Shown here piece after piece: positions 41,482-53,180 of a DNA stretch of 64,000 nt (position 1 is the first letter of the stretch; the number at the start of each line of letters is the position of its first letter). The stretch is from the NCBI GenBank assembly GCA_029582165.1, contig CM055890.1:5827787-5891786 (forward strand). Direction: 5' to 3'. Both the position numbers and the translations under genes were made by a program. This DNA comes from Portulaca oleracea. Taxonomy: Eukaryota > Streptophyta > Magnoliopsida > Caryophyllales > Portulacaceae. The notes under the pieces were generated by a model that worked only from the letters and a program-made list of their open reading frames with translations, searched no databases and was not told where the DNA came from.

Positions 41482-41650
41482 GTAGCAGCCGCTACACTCA
41501 GTGTAGAACCCGCTACACTCAGCAACACAGCAACAGCAGAAGAGGTAGCAAGCGCTACCTTAGTCGTAGCAGCGACACGCAGAAAGCAACAAAGAATAAA
41601 GACCTCCACCAGCATCGCACCCTCGAGCCTGTCTGTAGCGCCCGCCATCG
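41482..41650 (+). promoter_or_regulatory. Internal dyad-word array upstream of the B envelope-position ORF
   Basis: GTAGC-AGCC-GCTAC at 41482, GTAGAACCCGCTAC at 41503 (21 bp on), GTAGC-AAGC-GCTAC at 41545 (42 bp on), GTCGT-AGCA-GCGAC at 41563, GTAGCGCCCGCC near 41635. Word sequences differ from A's internal array while the design and phase agree. Confidence 0.45.
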
Positions 41651-42728
41651 TCGCTCACCAGCAGCTCACCACAGCTACGGTTCAGGAAGACTGCGCTTAC
41701 GATCACACGAGCAAAGACTCAAGATCGCCAAAGACTTCAAGACTGCGCGCCGCGACACGCTGTTAGCGTGTTATTTGGCCCTAAAATCCCAACTCTTCTC
41801 ACTTCTTTCATTTCTTTTTCTCATTCACTCGACTCTCTCCCTCTCTAACAGCCCTAAGCCTACGACAAAACCTCACACCCACACTAAATCTTTCCCCTCA
41901 TTCATCAATTCGACCCAATTCTCTCCTCCATTTTCGAAACCTTGCCTAATTCTTCCCCTCTGCTACGAATTTACTGTTGGGATTCGAAATTCTGCCCAGA
42001 TTCAGACCCAAATCGTGCGCCATTGTTCAAGTGTTTGGTAGACACAGCTAAGTGAGGTATTTCTTGTGTAAATTGTGTGAATTTCCTTCCCTTCTCATCT
42101 GCATTGGTTCGATTTCCATACTTTGCATAGTTGGGTTCAATTTCGCCATTTTTTACACACGTTTCTGCCTCGCTATTTGCTGAGATTGGGTGTGTTGAAT
42201 TCGAATGTTAGTTCTTACTTAGTGTTTGTGTGATTACTTTCTGTTTTTCATCCGTTGAAAACACACACACTCTTGTGGCAATACGGGTTCTTGTTGATTT
42301 ACACACGCCCACACAGTGAATGGTATTAGGTTCCTGATTTGGTATTATGTGTGTATATGTTGTGTTGATTCATATTGTTCAGTGCGATTAATTGTTGCAA
42401 TTCATCGGTCAAAGCACAAGCATGTTAGTCGCACTAAAAGTTTGTCGATTTTCACACACACTTACACTATGAGTAAGTTGTCTCTATGCTATTTCTTGCA
42501 TTCTGCTGTGTGTGCTGTGTGTTTTGGTCCATTTTCGACAAGCAAAAGTCGCTCCTCCTTGCTGAATACAAGTTCAAAGTGCTCCGATCTGAGGTAATCC
42601 CTTATGTAACTTGTGCATAATATTTTCAAACTCACGAGTTTGTTGCTTGTGTCGATTGTTTTTGGTTTACCTTGGAGTTTAGGCACTATATTTGCAAGGT
42701 TCTTGCCACGTCTTGCTTTTAGTTCATC
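41651..42728 (+). other. Leader with candidate intron (B)
   Basis: CT-rich leader; donor-like AGTGAG|GTATTTC (GT at 42057) and acceptor-like CTTGCTTTTAG (ends 42722), matching A. Confidence 0.4.
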
Positions 42729-43988
42729 ATGAGTGGAAGGAGCAAGCGTTCACGAGTTGAGGAAGCTTCTTCATCGCAACGCGGATCATCTTCATTCACC
42801 AACAAAGATGCGCATTTTGAATACCGGGTCGCCAACAAAGATAAGGAGTGCACCTTGAAGCGTTTTTGCCGAAGGTTGGGGTTGCCCGAGGATGGGAGAT
42901 TTTATGAGCGATGTGCGAATTTTGATGAACAGCAGGCAATGAAGGACTTGACCTGTTGGAGGAGGATGAATCATGGCACGAGAAATGGACAACCACGCTA
43001 TCATTGCTCCCGCAACTCTAAGGGGCGTGATTTTTGCAATCTAGTTGTACGAATCTTCCATAGAATCGTGACTAGTTTAGTGTTTGAGAGAGATAATGGA
43101 CGCCCCAAGGTTCGGAAAGATGATCTCTTTGTGATCTACAATGGAGTGAGGGGTAAAAAGGTAAACACCGGATCTTGCATTATACATTGCCTTCGGGAGA
43201 TTAGCATGGAACCCCGACCTACTACTATTGGGATGGGGCACATCATCTGCCACTTCCTAGTTCAAGAGGGTTTCGGGAAATATTTGAAGAAGTGGACTCC
43301 ACGCTATCATCCGGATCCTATCGACAAAGTCCGGTTGCAGAAAATGAATATCCTCGCCAATCACCCAATCACACGATCTATTGCCATGGGCATGACAACA
43401 AACAGAGATTCTCTTGACCGGACTATCCGAACAATGGTTGGATATCACTAAGGAACGCAACTGGTCTTGTGGTCAGGTTCCTAGTGATCGTAAGGTGGGT
43501 GGTCCAGATGTGTCTAGTGGTGAAGAGGAGGACAATGAAGAGGAAGAAGGGGAAGAAGAAGTAAATGAAGAGGAAGAAGGGGAAGAAGAAGTAAATGAGG
43601 AAGAAGAAGAGGAGGATCCCAGCCATGGCGAAGCTAGTGGAAGTAGAAATCATCCATGGGAAGCTTGCTTGAGCATCTCAACTCTCAATTTGATCAAATG
43701 AGGGTTGACCTTCGAGAACAACGAACGCTACTCCAGGGTCAGCATAATCTGTTGGAGACCCAACAAGAGTTGCTACGTGCCCAGCAGTCTACGCTCAACA
43801 ATGTGCATGCACATCTTCAAAGGCACGAGGAGTACCTTCAACATCAAAACCAGTATTGGCGTGACTAAGGGTATTATCACTACTCCATTGCAAACCATCC
43901 CCCGGCACCACCAGAGTATATAAACCGCCACTACCCCACCTACTTTCCATATTATCCATATCCTCCCCCGGGAGGATCCGAGCATTGA
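42729..43988 (+). pseudogene. B envelope-position ORF, deleted and frameshifted
   Basis: Same protein as A 6666-8192 but missing about 100 codons near the N-terminus: after VEEASSSQ it jumps to KDAHFEYRV, residue ~121 of A. A frameshift follows near 43370-43430 (NHPITRS...), and the C-terminal half lies in other frames with the Glu-rich run duplicated. One TGG is changed to TAA in YWRD-*-GYYHYS. Non-functional. Confidence 0.85.
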
Positions 43989-45992
43989 TTTGTAAGTGTC
44001 CCCACTCCCACTTTACTCTCTTCATTGATTTTATTTACACTGTTAGTGTTAGATAAGTGTAGGGGGTGCTTTATGGAAAAGTTGGGAGGTGTGTCGGTTA
44101 GTTGGTTTTGTTGAGTTCGTTGTCCCCATGGTTTGAGTTGTTTTGTTTTCATTGCTTCATCATTGGTTAGGCCGGTTATGAGAGTTGATTCACCCTCAAT
44201 TCCCGCCTCAAACTAGTGAGATTCGGGGTTGAGGCTAGCTAGTATCAATGTAAATATTGTGAATAGTTTCTCTTCTCCTTTGTTCTTTAGCTAGTGTCTT
44301 GTTTTTTGATTTTTGTTCTTTTTTCTTTTATGCATGCGAACACCCACACTTATTATGTTTTTCTTGTTTATTCTTAACCCGAGTGTGATGTTTTCCTGGA
44401 TACCGGATTGGTTCGCTATTTATTTGAAGACCCCGAGGTAACCTCTTTCCGCACTCTTTGAATGTGTATATATTGATCCTTGTTGCATGCTTGATTCTTC
44501 TTTTGGGTGGCGAGCCCCTTTGAGTGTTTGTGTTGGGATTATATTGCTGTTGGAGCCGTGTGGGCTCGGGTCGCCACCATTTGCTTGCTAGTTGTTTTTG
44601 TTTGTTTGTCTTTGTAGGTTCTCTACCCTTTTCTTGTGACACCTTCCCACAATGAGGACATTGTGGCGTTTTAACTGTGGGGGGGGAGATATTCTGTTTC
44701 AAGGGTAGATCACCTAGTAGTTTTGATCTTTGTTTTCTTAGTTTTTGCTTAAAATTTGAAAAATTTTCGTGTGAAAAAGGAGAAAAAAGGGAGTGAAAGC
44801 CTGAAAAGTTTTTCTTTCAGTTTTGTTTTCGCTTTGTTTTTGCTCTGTTTCTTGGATCTTGTTGTCGAATTGAGAAGTCGTTCTTAAACTTCTTTAAAAG
44901 AAACCGGTTTGAGCGTTTTCGACCCTGTCTCGGGTACTAGTCATGACCTATTACTTTAGATGTCCTTCATCAAGTGTCTAGTGAAACCCCCGATTCCTTT
45001 CACGTTCTGGTTGAATTCGGGAGATTATAGGGGTTCGTGTCCGAGCTTTTTTTTTCCCGTTTAATAAAAGCAAAAGCAAAGTCAAAAAGAAAGAAAAAGA
45101 AAGCAAAAGCTACAATAACCGGATTAAGTAGAGCGTGTCGCTGAATGACATCAACCACAATACACTTAGCCAACCTACACGGGCCCGGTATTAGCGGTAC
45201 GGCGCTATTACCCCTTAAGCTCCTCCCATATCGAATTCTCGACAGAGGTGTGTATGGAAAAGACTGTGTTGGGAGGGTAAACCCCATATTTGGGCCGTCC
45301 AATTCCCGAAAGTAAGGCTAATACCGACCTATAAAAAAATTAAAAAAAAAAGAGAAAAAGAAAAAGCAATTTCGTTGGGATTACCCAACCCGAAAAGAAA
45401 AGTTTAAGCGTTAATAAAGTGTGGGGCCTCTCCTTGCATCACCTACGACCCTCACCAAGCCAAGGGCGACCAAATGCGAGGAAGGGCAACTCGTTCCTTG
45501 TTCGTTTCGTTGTTTTTGAGCTCGGGCATGAGTCCTTGCAGTCTTTTGGATTCGGCTGGAACCCACTAGCACTTACGCACATGGGGTTTTGCTTGACACT
45601 AGATGTAGGAAATCGAAAATCTCAAAGACTAACTCTTGCTTAGGATAGGTGTTTGTGAGACGCTCATAACGGTTCCTTTTGGAGGTTTAATAACGTTTTC
45701 CTGATTTTAGATTTCGAGATCTTTTGAAGCGAAGCTGTTATTTTTCTTTTCCTTTGTTTTCTTCGGTTTCGTTTTCACTTTCCCTTTTTCCTCTTTCTTT
45801 GGCTTTTGTGGGTATAGCCGCTACAAACCCTCACGAGTCCATCTCGTCCACCCGGGCTGCCGGGGGGTTCAAAGGGCTTGGTGCATACGCTAAATGCACC
45901 CGTTTCTCTCCCATGACAGAGGAGTTAATGTTAGTTTACATAGTTTCTGTCTTGTTTTGCTCGGGACGAGCAAAAGTTTAAGTGTGGGGGGG
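43989..45992 (+). other. B 3' untranslated module and PPT
   Basis: Co-linear with A 8193-10207, including G tracts at about 44056 (weaker, AGGGGG), 44675 and the PPT at 45980-45992. Confidence 0.65.
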
Positions 45993-47629
45993 TGTTTAGA
46001 CCCAATTCTGTGTCTAAATACCGCCTAAATCCTTAGGCTTTTAACTCATTTCATGGTTTAATTTCATAGTTTTTAATGCGTTTTTGGTTATTTTGTAGAT
46101 TTTGGAGCTTTCACCGAACACGTAGCAAAACGGGCCTTTTTATAGCATTCTTGGTGATTTCCCGAGCCGAGCTGGACCGGAAACCGAGGCGGAGTCGACC
46201 CGGGACCACACTCCCAACCTTTGGTGCCAATTAGTGAAGTAACGCATGCTACGACCCTCGGATCGAGCGTTACATGCTTCGGAAAGAAGGAAGAACAACG
46301 GGAAGGGAAGCCGAAGCGTAGCCCCCACCACGAATGGCGTAGCACCCGCTACGCCCAGAGCGCATTGGAAGCCGAGTGTGACCGTAGCCATGGTCATGGC
46401 TGCTGTAGCCACGGTGGGCGTATGTAGAGGGTTAGGATGTCCGAGAAATACCGTACCCACGGTCGGAGCTACCGTACCCACGGTGCCGCGAAGGAAAGAA
46501 TCGCCCAGCATTTTTCGCTGGTCGCGCCCGCGACGGGGGTGGTCGCGCCCGCGACCCCCCTGCTGGGTGGCGTTTTTCGGCTTTCAAACGCTGCGTTTTG
46601 GCCAACTGCTGTGACTTGTTTAAATAGCTCTTTTGCTGTGATTTTTGGGGGAGTTCGATTGTTTTTTTAGGCATCTAAGGGAGATAGACTTAGATAATTT
46701 CCAACTTGTAATTAGGAGTTTTAGAGAGAGATTAGTGAGAGATTAATCTAGGGTTTTGGAGATTTGTGTTTGTTATTGAAGATTTGGAGATTCAAACAAT
46801 TGAAAGATTATTGGGTCATCTTTTTATTGCTTTCTCTTGTTCATCTACAGCACTTTGATGAGTTTTCTCTTCCCTTAACTCCTTTATTAATTACTTTGCT
46901 AATTACTTTGCTTGTTCTTTAATTGTTCTTGCTTGTTATTTGATTATCTTGCTTGTTTATGTTTGTTTGATGTTAGAAATCATGTTTAGGGTTGGTTTGG
47001 ATGTTGTTAGCATAGTTAGTGTCATGATTAGTGGCTAGAAACCCTATGGGTTAGGGGATAATTAAGGGTGTGAATGGGTGATTAGGTTTGGGTTAGCAAT
47101 ATTAGTGAGTAACTAGTTAGGAAATCAATTTCCCAATCCTATCCTTCCCTCAAGTGGGATGTATTTGGGTGCGAAAGAATCCCGAATACATCCAAACCTT
47201 GTTGGAAGGTAGGAATTAGGATAGTCAGTATTCTAGTTCGCGAAAGCGAATGGAAACTAACTAGGAAATTCAGTTCCTTGAACTCCCCCGGGTCTGTCGA
47301 TGGACTTTGGGGAAGTTAATCCGGACTATCCTTGAAAGAGGAAGCCCGGTGGGTATTTTCTAACGGAGTTACCATTTGATTTCCCCTTCTCGTTACTCTC
47401 TCGTTGCAAAACCCATTTCCTCATCCCCGTTTGCATCCCGAAAACCTCCGAAGCCCATTTTCCATTCCTTGACCGACCTTAGCTTTGTTTCTTGCGTTGT
47501 GATCCCTTCAAACCGATATCCTTACCTTAGCAATCTCATCCTGACCAATGACTTAGTTTCTATGACCAAGGCCGCCAGCTCCCTGAGAGAGAACGACAAA
47601 ACCGAGATCCTACAAACCACGTTACAACA
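45993..47629 (+). repeat. B 3' LTR (1637 bp, complete)
   Basis: TGTTTAGACCC to TTACAACA. GTCGCGCCCGCGAC occurs twice (46521 and 46542, 21 bp apart), ending 64 bp before TTTAAATAG at 46619. Confidence 0.92.
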
Positions 47630-47796
47630 AGAATGAAACACTGCTCTCATTGATGGCCATAACGATCCTCAAAGGACCCGTATCCACCATGAAATGGATA
47701 TTGAAACCGGGTTAGTTTCAAGGAAAGGAGAGGGTGACTTGTAGCAAGCTGGGAACCGTAGGCGAAACGAAAATTGAACCGATCCCACATGGTTCA
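47630..47796 (-). repeat. C LTR remnant right of B
   Basis: Equals the U3 end of the C LTR (AGAATGAAAC...CATGGTTCA); the rest of this LTR is lost at the B insertion. Confidence 0.85.
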
Positions 47797-48500
47797 TACT
47801 CCCCTTCTTCGAAAAGAGTTGTCCTCAACTCTTGGGGGTTCAAAATTACCAAATACCCATGTAGACCCAAAAGCAGGCGAAGTAGAGTGACGCTCATCGA
47901 CCCGTCCTCCTAAAAAATATGGCAATTCCGGCGGAAAGGAGGGGTCAAGTCGACATCACGAAGGACCCGAACACGCCTAGCACACATTAACTTGTTGAAA
48001 GCAACAAGGAATTCGTCACATGAGAGTTCAGGGTCAAGGCTAATGGAAACAACCTTTTCCTCGTTCAATCTCGATGTGGAAATAATGGAGTTCGTGGGAT
48101 TGGTCAAGGACGTGTCCTCATACAACTCAACCCCATGGTGAGGCTCGGGAGTGATTAAGCATGGCTCAACACGTGGACACTCTATGCGGATTTCGGTAGG
48201 AGTTTTGGGTAAGGGTGAGGGACAAGGGAGGGAGGTTTGAAATTTTTCTGGAGCTAAGGATCGCTCAACCTCACTCGGGTCGCTTCTTCGCAAGAGTAAA
48301 GCCCGATGTGGCTTTCCTTTGCTCAAAGCACTCTCATCCCGTGTTTCACTCTTTTAGAGGTCTCTCTTCTCACTTCTCACCCCGGCTTTTGGTGTATTAG
48401 TTTCGTAAGGAAGTAAAGGAGTGAGTTTGAGTTTCTTTTCTCCCATACGGATAGTGTAATTGTTCTTCCGACCGTCGTGGATAGCATGCCAATCGAATTG
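47797..48500 (-). pseudogene. C interior 2: conserved tail after the shared TAG
   Basis: In frame with the protease. Open from SKGKPHRALL to CHIF (138 aa, 47910-48326), broken by private stops: a TAA between KRDL and KSET, and one at CHIF, where EEDG follows in the other copies. No known domain. Confidence 0.5.
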
Positions 48501-49408
48501 CTAAGGTCTACCAAGTAGTAAATGGCAAGCATCCATGGGGACAACATCACAAAGAACACTATCCTCATAAGGCCAAGTGGAGAAAGAAACCAAGACTTGT
48601 TGGGTTACCTCGAAGTCGTTGCCATCTTTTAGCCCTTGCAAGCTATACGGTTGAGGATGAGCCGAGACCAGCAATTGGAGTTTCTCAACCATGTATGTAG
48701 AGGCCAAGTTGGTGCAACTCCCACTGTCGATGATGACGCTGGCTACCTTCTCGCCGATGGTGAACAGAGTTTGGAAGATATTATCCCGTTGAGATTTATC
48801 CCGGGAATCCTTGGTCAAGATAAAGGATCGCTTCGGAGTCGAACTCTCCCCTTCTTGCGTGCAAACCTCAACACTAGTCTTTGGAGCCTCCGATGTGGCT
48901 ACCTCACTTGCTTTGGAACTTTCACCCATCTTCATAGGGCATTGGGCTTGGTAATGACCATAAACCTGACATGTGAAGCATTTTCTACCCTTGAGCTTCA
49001 GGAGATATTCCGCATTTTCCTTATGAGTTCGGGAAGATGGTTTGGATAGCTTAGAAGTTTGACTTCCTTTGGATGAAGTCTTACTCCAAGAGTGAGGACT
49101 TCCCTTCCTAGAAGGCATGAAGTAACCTTCTCCTCTATTCTCCTACCTTGAGAACCACCATGATGATAATCATCAAAATACCTCGAATAACCACTAGGGT
49201 GAGTTCTAGGAGACCGAGTTGAAATGTCACGATCCCTTTTCAATGACTCTAGTTGTGTAGGGGTCGTAGCGCGGAGTAAGTCACTCAATCGACGTTGCAC
49301 TTCTAGAACATTCTCTTCGATACGTTGAAGAGTCTCCTCAAAGGTTGGTTTGGGTTTGGGGGAAAAAGGGACATCATATTTGCCCGAAGCATAGAACATG
49401 GAGGCCAT
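48501..49408 (-). pseudogene. C interior 2: gag-protease with the same 1-base deletion as copy 1
   Basis: 908 bases from ATG at 49408 (MASMFYASG) to TAG at 48501. Knuckle CFTCQVYGHYQAQC and DSG protease present. The missing C near 49115 matches copy 1. Confidence 0.85.
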
Positions 49409-49903
49409 TTGTGGAGCTTGGTTTTCTTGTGGGGTGTATAATTTGAGCGGATGGAGGCTTGGGTTCTTTGTAGCTAGGAAATTTTGAGGGGGTTTTTGCG
49501 AGGCTAGTTTTGTGGAGGAAAATGGGGTAAACCCGGCAAGGGGAATGCACCAACAAGAACAAACCCAGATGGCCACACAACCATCACCAATAATATCAAC
49601 CAACAAAACAACCACCAACACAACAAATCCTCACAATCATTTCATCGAACACCTTTCGTGCACAATTTCCAACTTCACCACAAAGCTCCAATAATACTTC
49701 CAACCATTCAATAACAATCAAGAACAACTATCACACCCAACAACAATGGATGAACACAGGGAATGGGGGTACCCAAATTGCTCGACAATATCAACAACAC
49801 CAAGAACACCAAAAACCACCTCAAATTATCAACAAGACAATTCCAGGCACAAACAATAAATATTCAACAAACTATAAGTTCTATGCCTAGCTCTGATACC
49901 AAA

Positions 49904-51071
49904 TGGAGAGGGGACGATGCGGAAGCCTAGGATCTAAATAAACCATGTGGATGAAGGAAATCCACCCATAGAACTCATAAACACTATCAACCAATTTTTA
50001 GGGTTTTTGGATTAATGGAGATAAACATGAAATTAAAAGATATGGACAATTCTAAAGAGAGAAATCTCACCAAATTGAACTTAGATGATCAAACACTTGC
50101 ACAAGGATCTCCCACAAGCAAAGAGTATTGAATCACCCAAGAAATATCACAAAGAGTGTAGGATAACCACCCACTCACAAAGAAGAGAATTCACCAAGTA
50201 ATTTTCACCCAAAGGATTAGCTTCATTGATTAGTGTTTGAAAACCCACAATTACAACACTCTCCAATTGAGAGGATTTTTCTTGAGTCTAGCTCCTAAAC
50301 ATTCATCAAAAAAATCTCTCTTAAAAAACAAGCTAAAGGGGTATTTATACTAAACAAGAAATTAAGCCTAAAACTCAACAAAAATGAAACGGACACGCGT
50401 GTGACGCAGGCCCGTCGCGGGCACGACAGCCTCCTAACTCGGCAACCCATCGCCCAACCGTAGAGCGTAGTGGGTGCGACCGATTGTGTCGTGGGCGCGA
50501 CGAAACCAACTCGAGCGTGACAACTTGCTGGGAGCGTGACTGTACTACGGCCAGATGGTTGTCACGGGCGTGACACCAGATGACTCAAGCGTGACGGTGT
50601 TCTGGGGCAGTTTTTCCCCACCTACTTCAAACGCGCATAACTTCTTCATCCGGGCTCCGTTTTAGGCCCGTAAGATATCGATGGAAAGCTCTCGGTGTGT
50701 ACTTTAAGCTTCTAAAATTTGAGACCCATCAAAGTTGTAATGAAGGAGTTATGACCTAAATATTGAAGGCACGCCATTTGAACGTCTTTGAATTCATTCA
50801 CTGCCATATGTTTATTCTTGCCGATGGTTCCGAAGCCCCTTAGAAGGCTCGGGAATGGTCCTATGGAGACCGTTGATAACATCCTATGGCCCAGGGTCTT
50901 TGTAGAATGAAACATCGCTCTCTTTGATGGCCATAACGACCCTCAAAGGACCCGTATCCACCATGAAATGGATATTGAAACCAGGTTAGTTTCGAGGAAA
51001 GGAGAGGGTGACTTGTAGCAAGCTGGGAACCGTAGGCGAAACAAAAATTGAACCGATCCCACAGGGGATCA
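49904..51071 (-). repeat. C LTR shared by interiors 2 and 3
   Basis: 1168 bp; serves as 5' LTR of interior 2 and 3' LTR of interior 3 (minus strand). Terminus GGGGATCA is a private change of CGGTTCA. Confidence 0.9.
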
Positions 51072-51775
51072 TACTCCCCTTCTTCGAAAAGAGTTGTCCT
51101 CAACTCTTAGGGGTTCAAAATTACCAAATACCCATGTAGACCCAAAAGCAGGCGAAGTAGAGTGACGCTCATCGACCCGTCCTCCTCAAAAATATGGCAA
51201 TTTCGGCGGAAAGGAGGGGCCAAGTCAACATCACGAAGGACCCGAACACGCCTAGCACACATTAGTTTGTTGAAAGAACCAATGAATTCGTCACATGAGA
51301 GTTCAGGGTCAAGGCTAATGGAAACAACCTTTTCCTCGTTCAATCTCGATGTGAAAATAATGGAGTTCGTGGGATTGGTCAAGGACGTGTCCTCATACAA
51401 CTCAACTCCATGTTGAGGCTCGAGAGTGATTGAGCATAGCTCAACACGTGGACACTCTATGTAGATTTCGGTAGGAGTTTTGGGTAAGGGTGAGGGACAA
51501 AGGAGGGAGGTTGGAAATTTTTATGGAGCTAAAAATCGCTCAACCTCACTAGGGTCGCTTCTTCGCAAGAGTAAAGCCCGATGTGGCTTTCCTTTGCTCA
51601 AAGCACTCTCATCCCGTGTTTCACTCTTTTGGAGGTCTCTCTTCTCACTTCTCACACCGGCTTTTGGTGTATTAGTTTCGTAAGGAAGTAAAGGAGTGAG
51701 TTTGAGTTTCTTTTCTCCCATACGGATAGTGTAATTGTTCTTCCGACCGTCGTGGATAGCATGCCAATCGAATTG
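51072..51775 (-). pseudogene. C interior 3: conserved tail after the shared TAG
   Basis: Open for 84 codons after the TAG, to a private TAA after ERFLAP (51521-51523). The same frame is then open again from 51400 to 51107. Sequence agrees with the tails of copies 1 and 2. Confidence 0.5.
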
Positions 51776-52684
51776 CTAAGGTCTACCAAGTAGTAAATGG
51801 CAAGCATCCATGGGGACAACATCACAAAGAACACTATCCTCATAAGGCCAAGTGGAGAAAAAAACCAAGACTTGTTGGGTTACCTCAAAGTCGTCGGCAT
51901 CTTTTAGCCCTTGCAAGCTATACGGTTGAGGATAAGCCGAGACCGGCAATTGGAGTTTCTCAACCATGTATGTAGAGGCCAAATTGGTGCAACTCCCACT
52001 GTCGTTGATGACGTTGGCTACCTTCTCGCCGATGGTGAACCGAGTTTGGAAGATATTCTCCCGTTGAGAGTTATCCCGGGAATCCTTGGTCAAGATAAAG
52101 GATCGCTTCGGAGTCGAACTCTCCCCATCTTGCGTGGAAACCTCAACACTAGTCTTTGGAGCCCCCGGTGTGGCTACCTCACTTGCTTTGAAACTTTCAC
52201 CCATCTTCATAGGGCATTGGGCTTGGTAATGACCATAAACCCGACATGTGAAGCATTTTCTACCCTTGAGCTTCCGGAGATATTCTGTACTTTCCTTATG
52301 AGCTCGGGAAGATGGTTTGGATAGCTTAGAAGTTCGACTTCCTTTGGATGAAGTCTTACTCCAAGAGTTAGGACTTCCCTTCCTAGAAGGCCATGAAGTA
52401 ACCTTCTCCTCTATTCTCCTACGTTGAGAACCACCATGACGATAATCATCAAAATACCTCGAATAACCACTATGGTGAGTTCTAGGAGACCGAGTTGAAA
52501 TGTCACGATCCCTTTTATATGACTCTAGTTGTGTAGGGGTCGTAGCGCGGAGTAAGTCACTCAATCGACGTTGCACTTCTAGGACATTCTCTTCGATACA
52601 TTGAAGAGTTTCCTCAAAGGTTGGTTTGGGTTTGGGGGGAAAAGGGACATCATATTTGCCCGAAGCATAGAACATGGAGGCCAT
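51776..52684 (-). CDS. C gag-protease, intact frame (copy 3)
   Basis: 302 codons from MASMFYASG, with upstream in-frame sequence to 52897 that is probably leader. Order: acidic/helical gag N-terminus (EETLQCIEENVLEVQRRLSD, residues ~25-44), Ser/Arg/Lys-rich linker, CCHC knuckle CFTCRVYGHYQAQC (~150), protease active site DSGSCTNLAS (~225) with the preceding residue changed (IND for IID), and CDVVPMDACHLLLGRP before TAG. Most related elements have Trp (TGG) after LLGRP; all three C copies have TAG followed by CAA TTC. No RT follows. Confidence 0.82.
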   Translation of the reverse strand: MASMFYASGKYDVPFPPKPKPTFEETLQCIEENVLEVQRRLSDLLRATTPTQLESYKRDRDISTRSPRTHHSGYSRYFDDYRHGGSQRRRIEEKVTSWPSRKGSPNSWSKTSSKGSRTSKLSKPSSRAHKESTEYLRKLKGRKCFTCRVYGHYQAQCPMKMGESFKASEVATPGAPKTSVEVSTQDGESSTPKRSFILTKDSRDNSQRENIFQTRFTIGEKVANVINDSGSCTNLASTYMVEKLQLPVSAYPQPYSLQGLKDADDFEVTQQVLVFFSTWPYEDSVLCDVVPMDACHLLLGRP

Positions 52685-53180
52685 TTGTGGAGCTTGGTTT
52701 TCTTGTGGGGTGTATAATTTGAGCGGATGGAGGCTTGGGTTCTTTATAGCTAGGAAATTTTGAGGGGGTTTTTGCGAGGCTAGTTTTGTGGAGGAAAATG
52801 GGGTAAAACTAGCAAGGGGAATGCACCAAGAAGAACAAACCCAGATGGCCACACAACCATCACCAATAATATTCACTAACAAAACAACCACCAACACAAC
52901 AAATCCTCACAATCATTTCATCGAACACCTTCCATGCACATTTTCCAACTTTCACCACAAAGCTCCAATAATACTTCCAACCATTCAATAACAATCAAGA
53001 ACAACAATCACACCCAACAACAATGGATGAACACAGGGAATGGGGGTACCCAAATTGCTCGACAATATTAACAACACCAAGAACACCAAAAATCACCTCA
53101 AAATATCAAAAAGACAATTTCGGGCACGAACAATAAATATCCAACAAACTATGAGTTCTATGCTTAGCTCTGATACCAAA

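Larger units (their letters stand above)
36947..47629 (+). mobile_element. Element B: Athila-like sibling of A with a partial upstream tandem copy
   Basis: 36947-37148 is a fragment of the B 3' module, joined by a deletion to an LTR lacking its first ~30 bp (37149-38752). Then PBS, gag, acidic region, stem-loop, spacer, dyad array, leader, broken envelope-position ORF, 3' module and a complete 3' LTR (45993-47629). Protease, RT, RNase H and integrase are absent. It interrupts a shared C LTR and left a gap there: the start of C interior 1 and about 1 kb of LTR are missing on the left. The two B LTRs differ at about 4 of 260 bases in the stretch compared, so B is younger than A. Confidence 0.88.
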
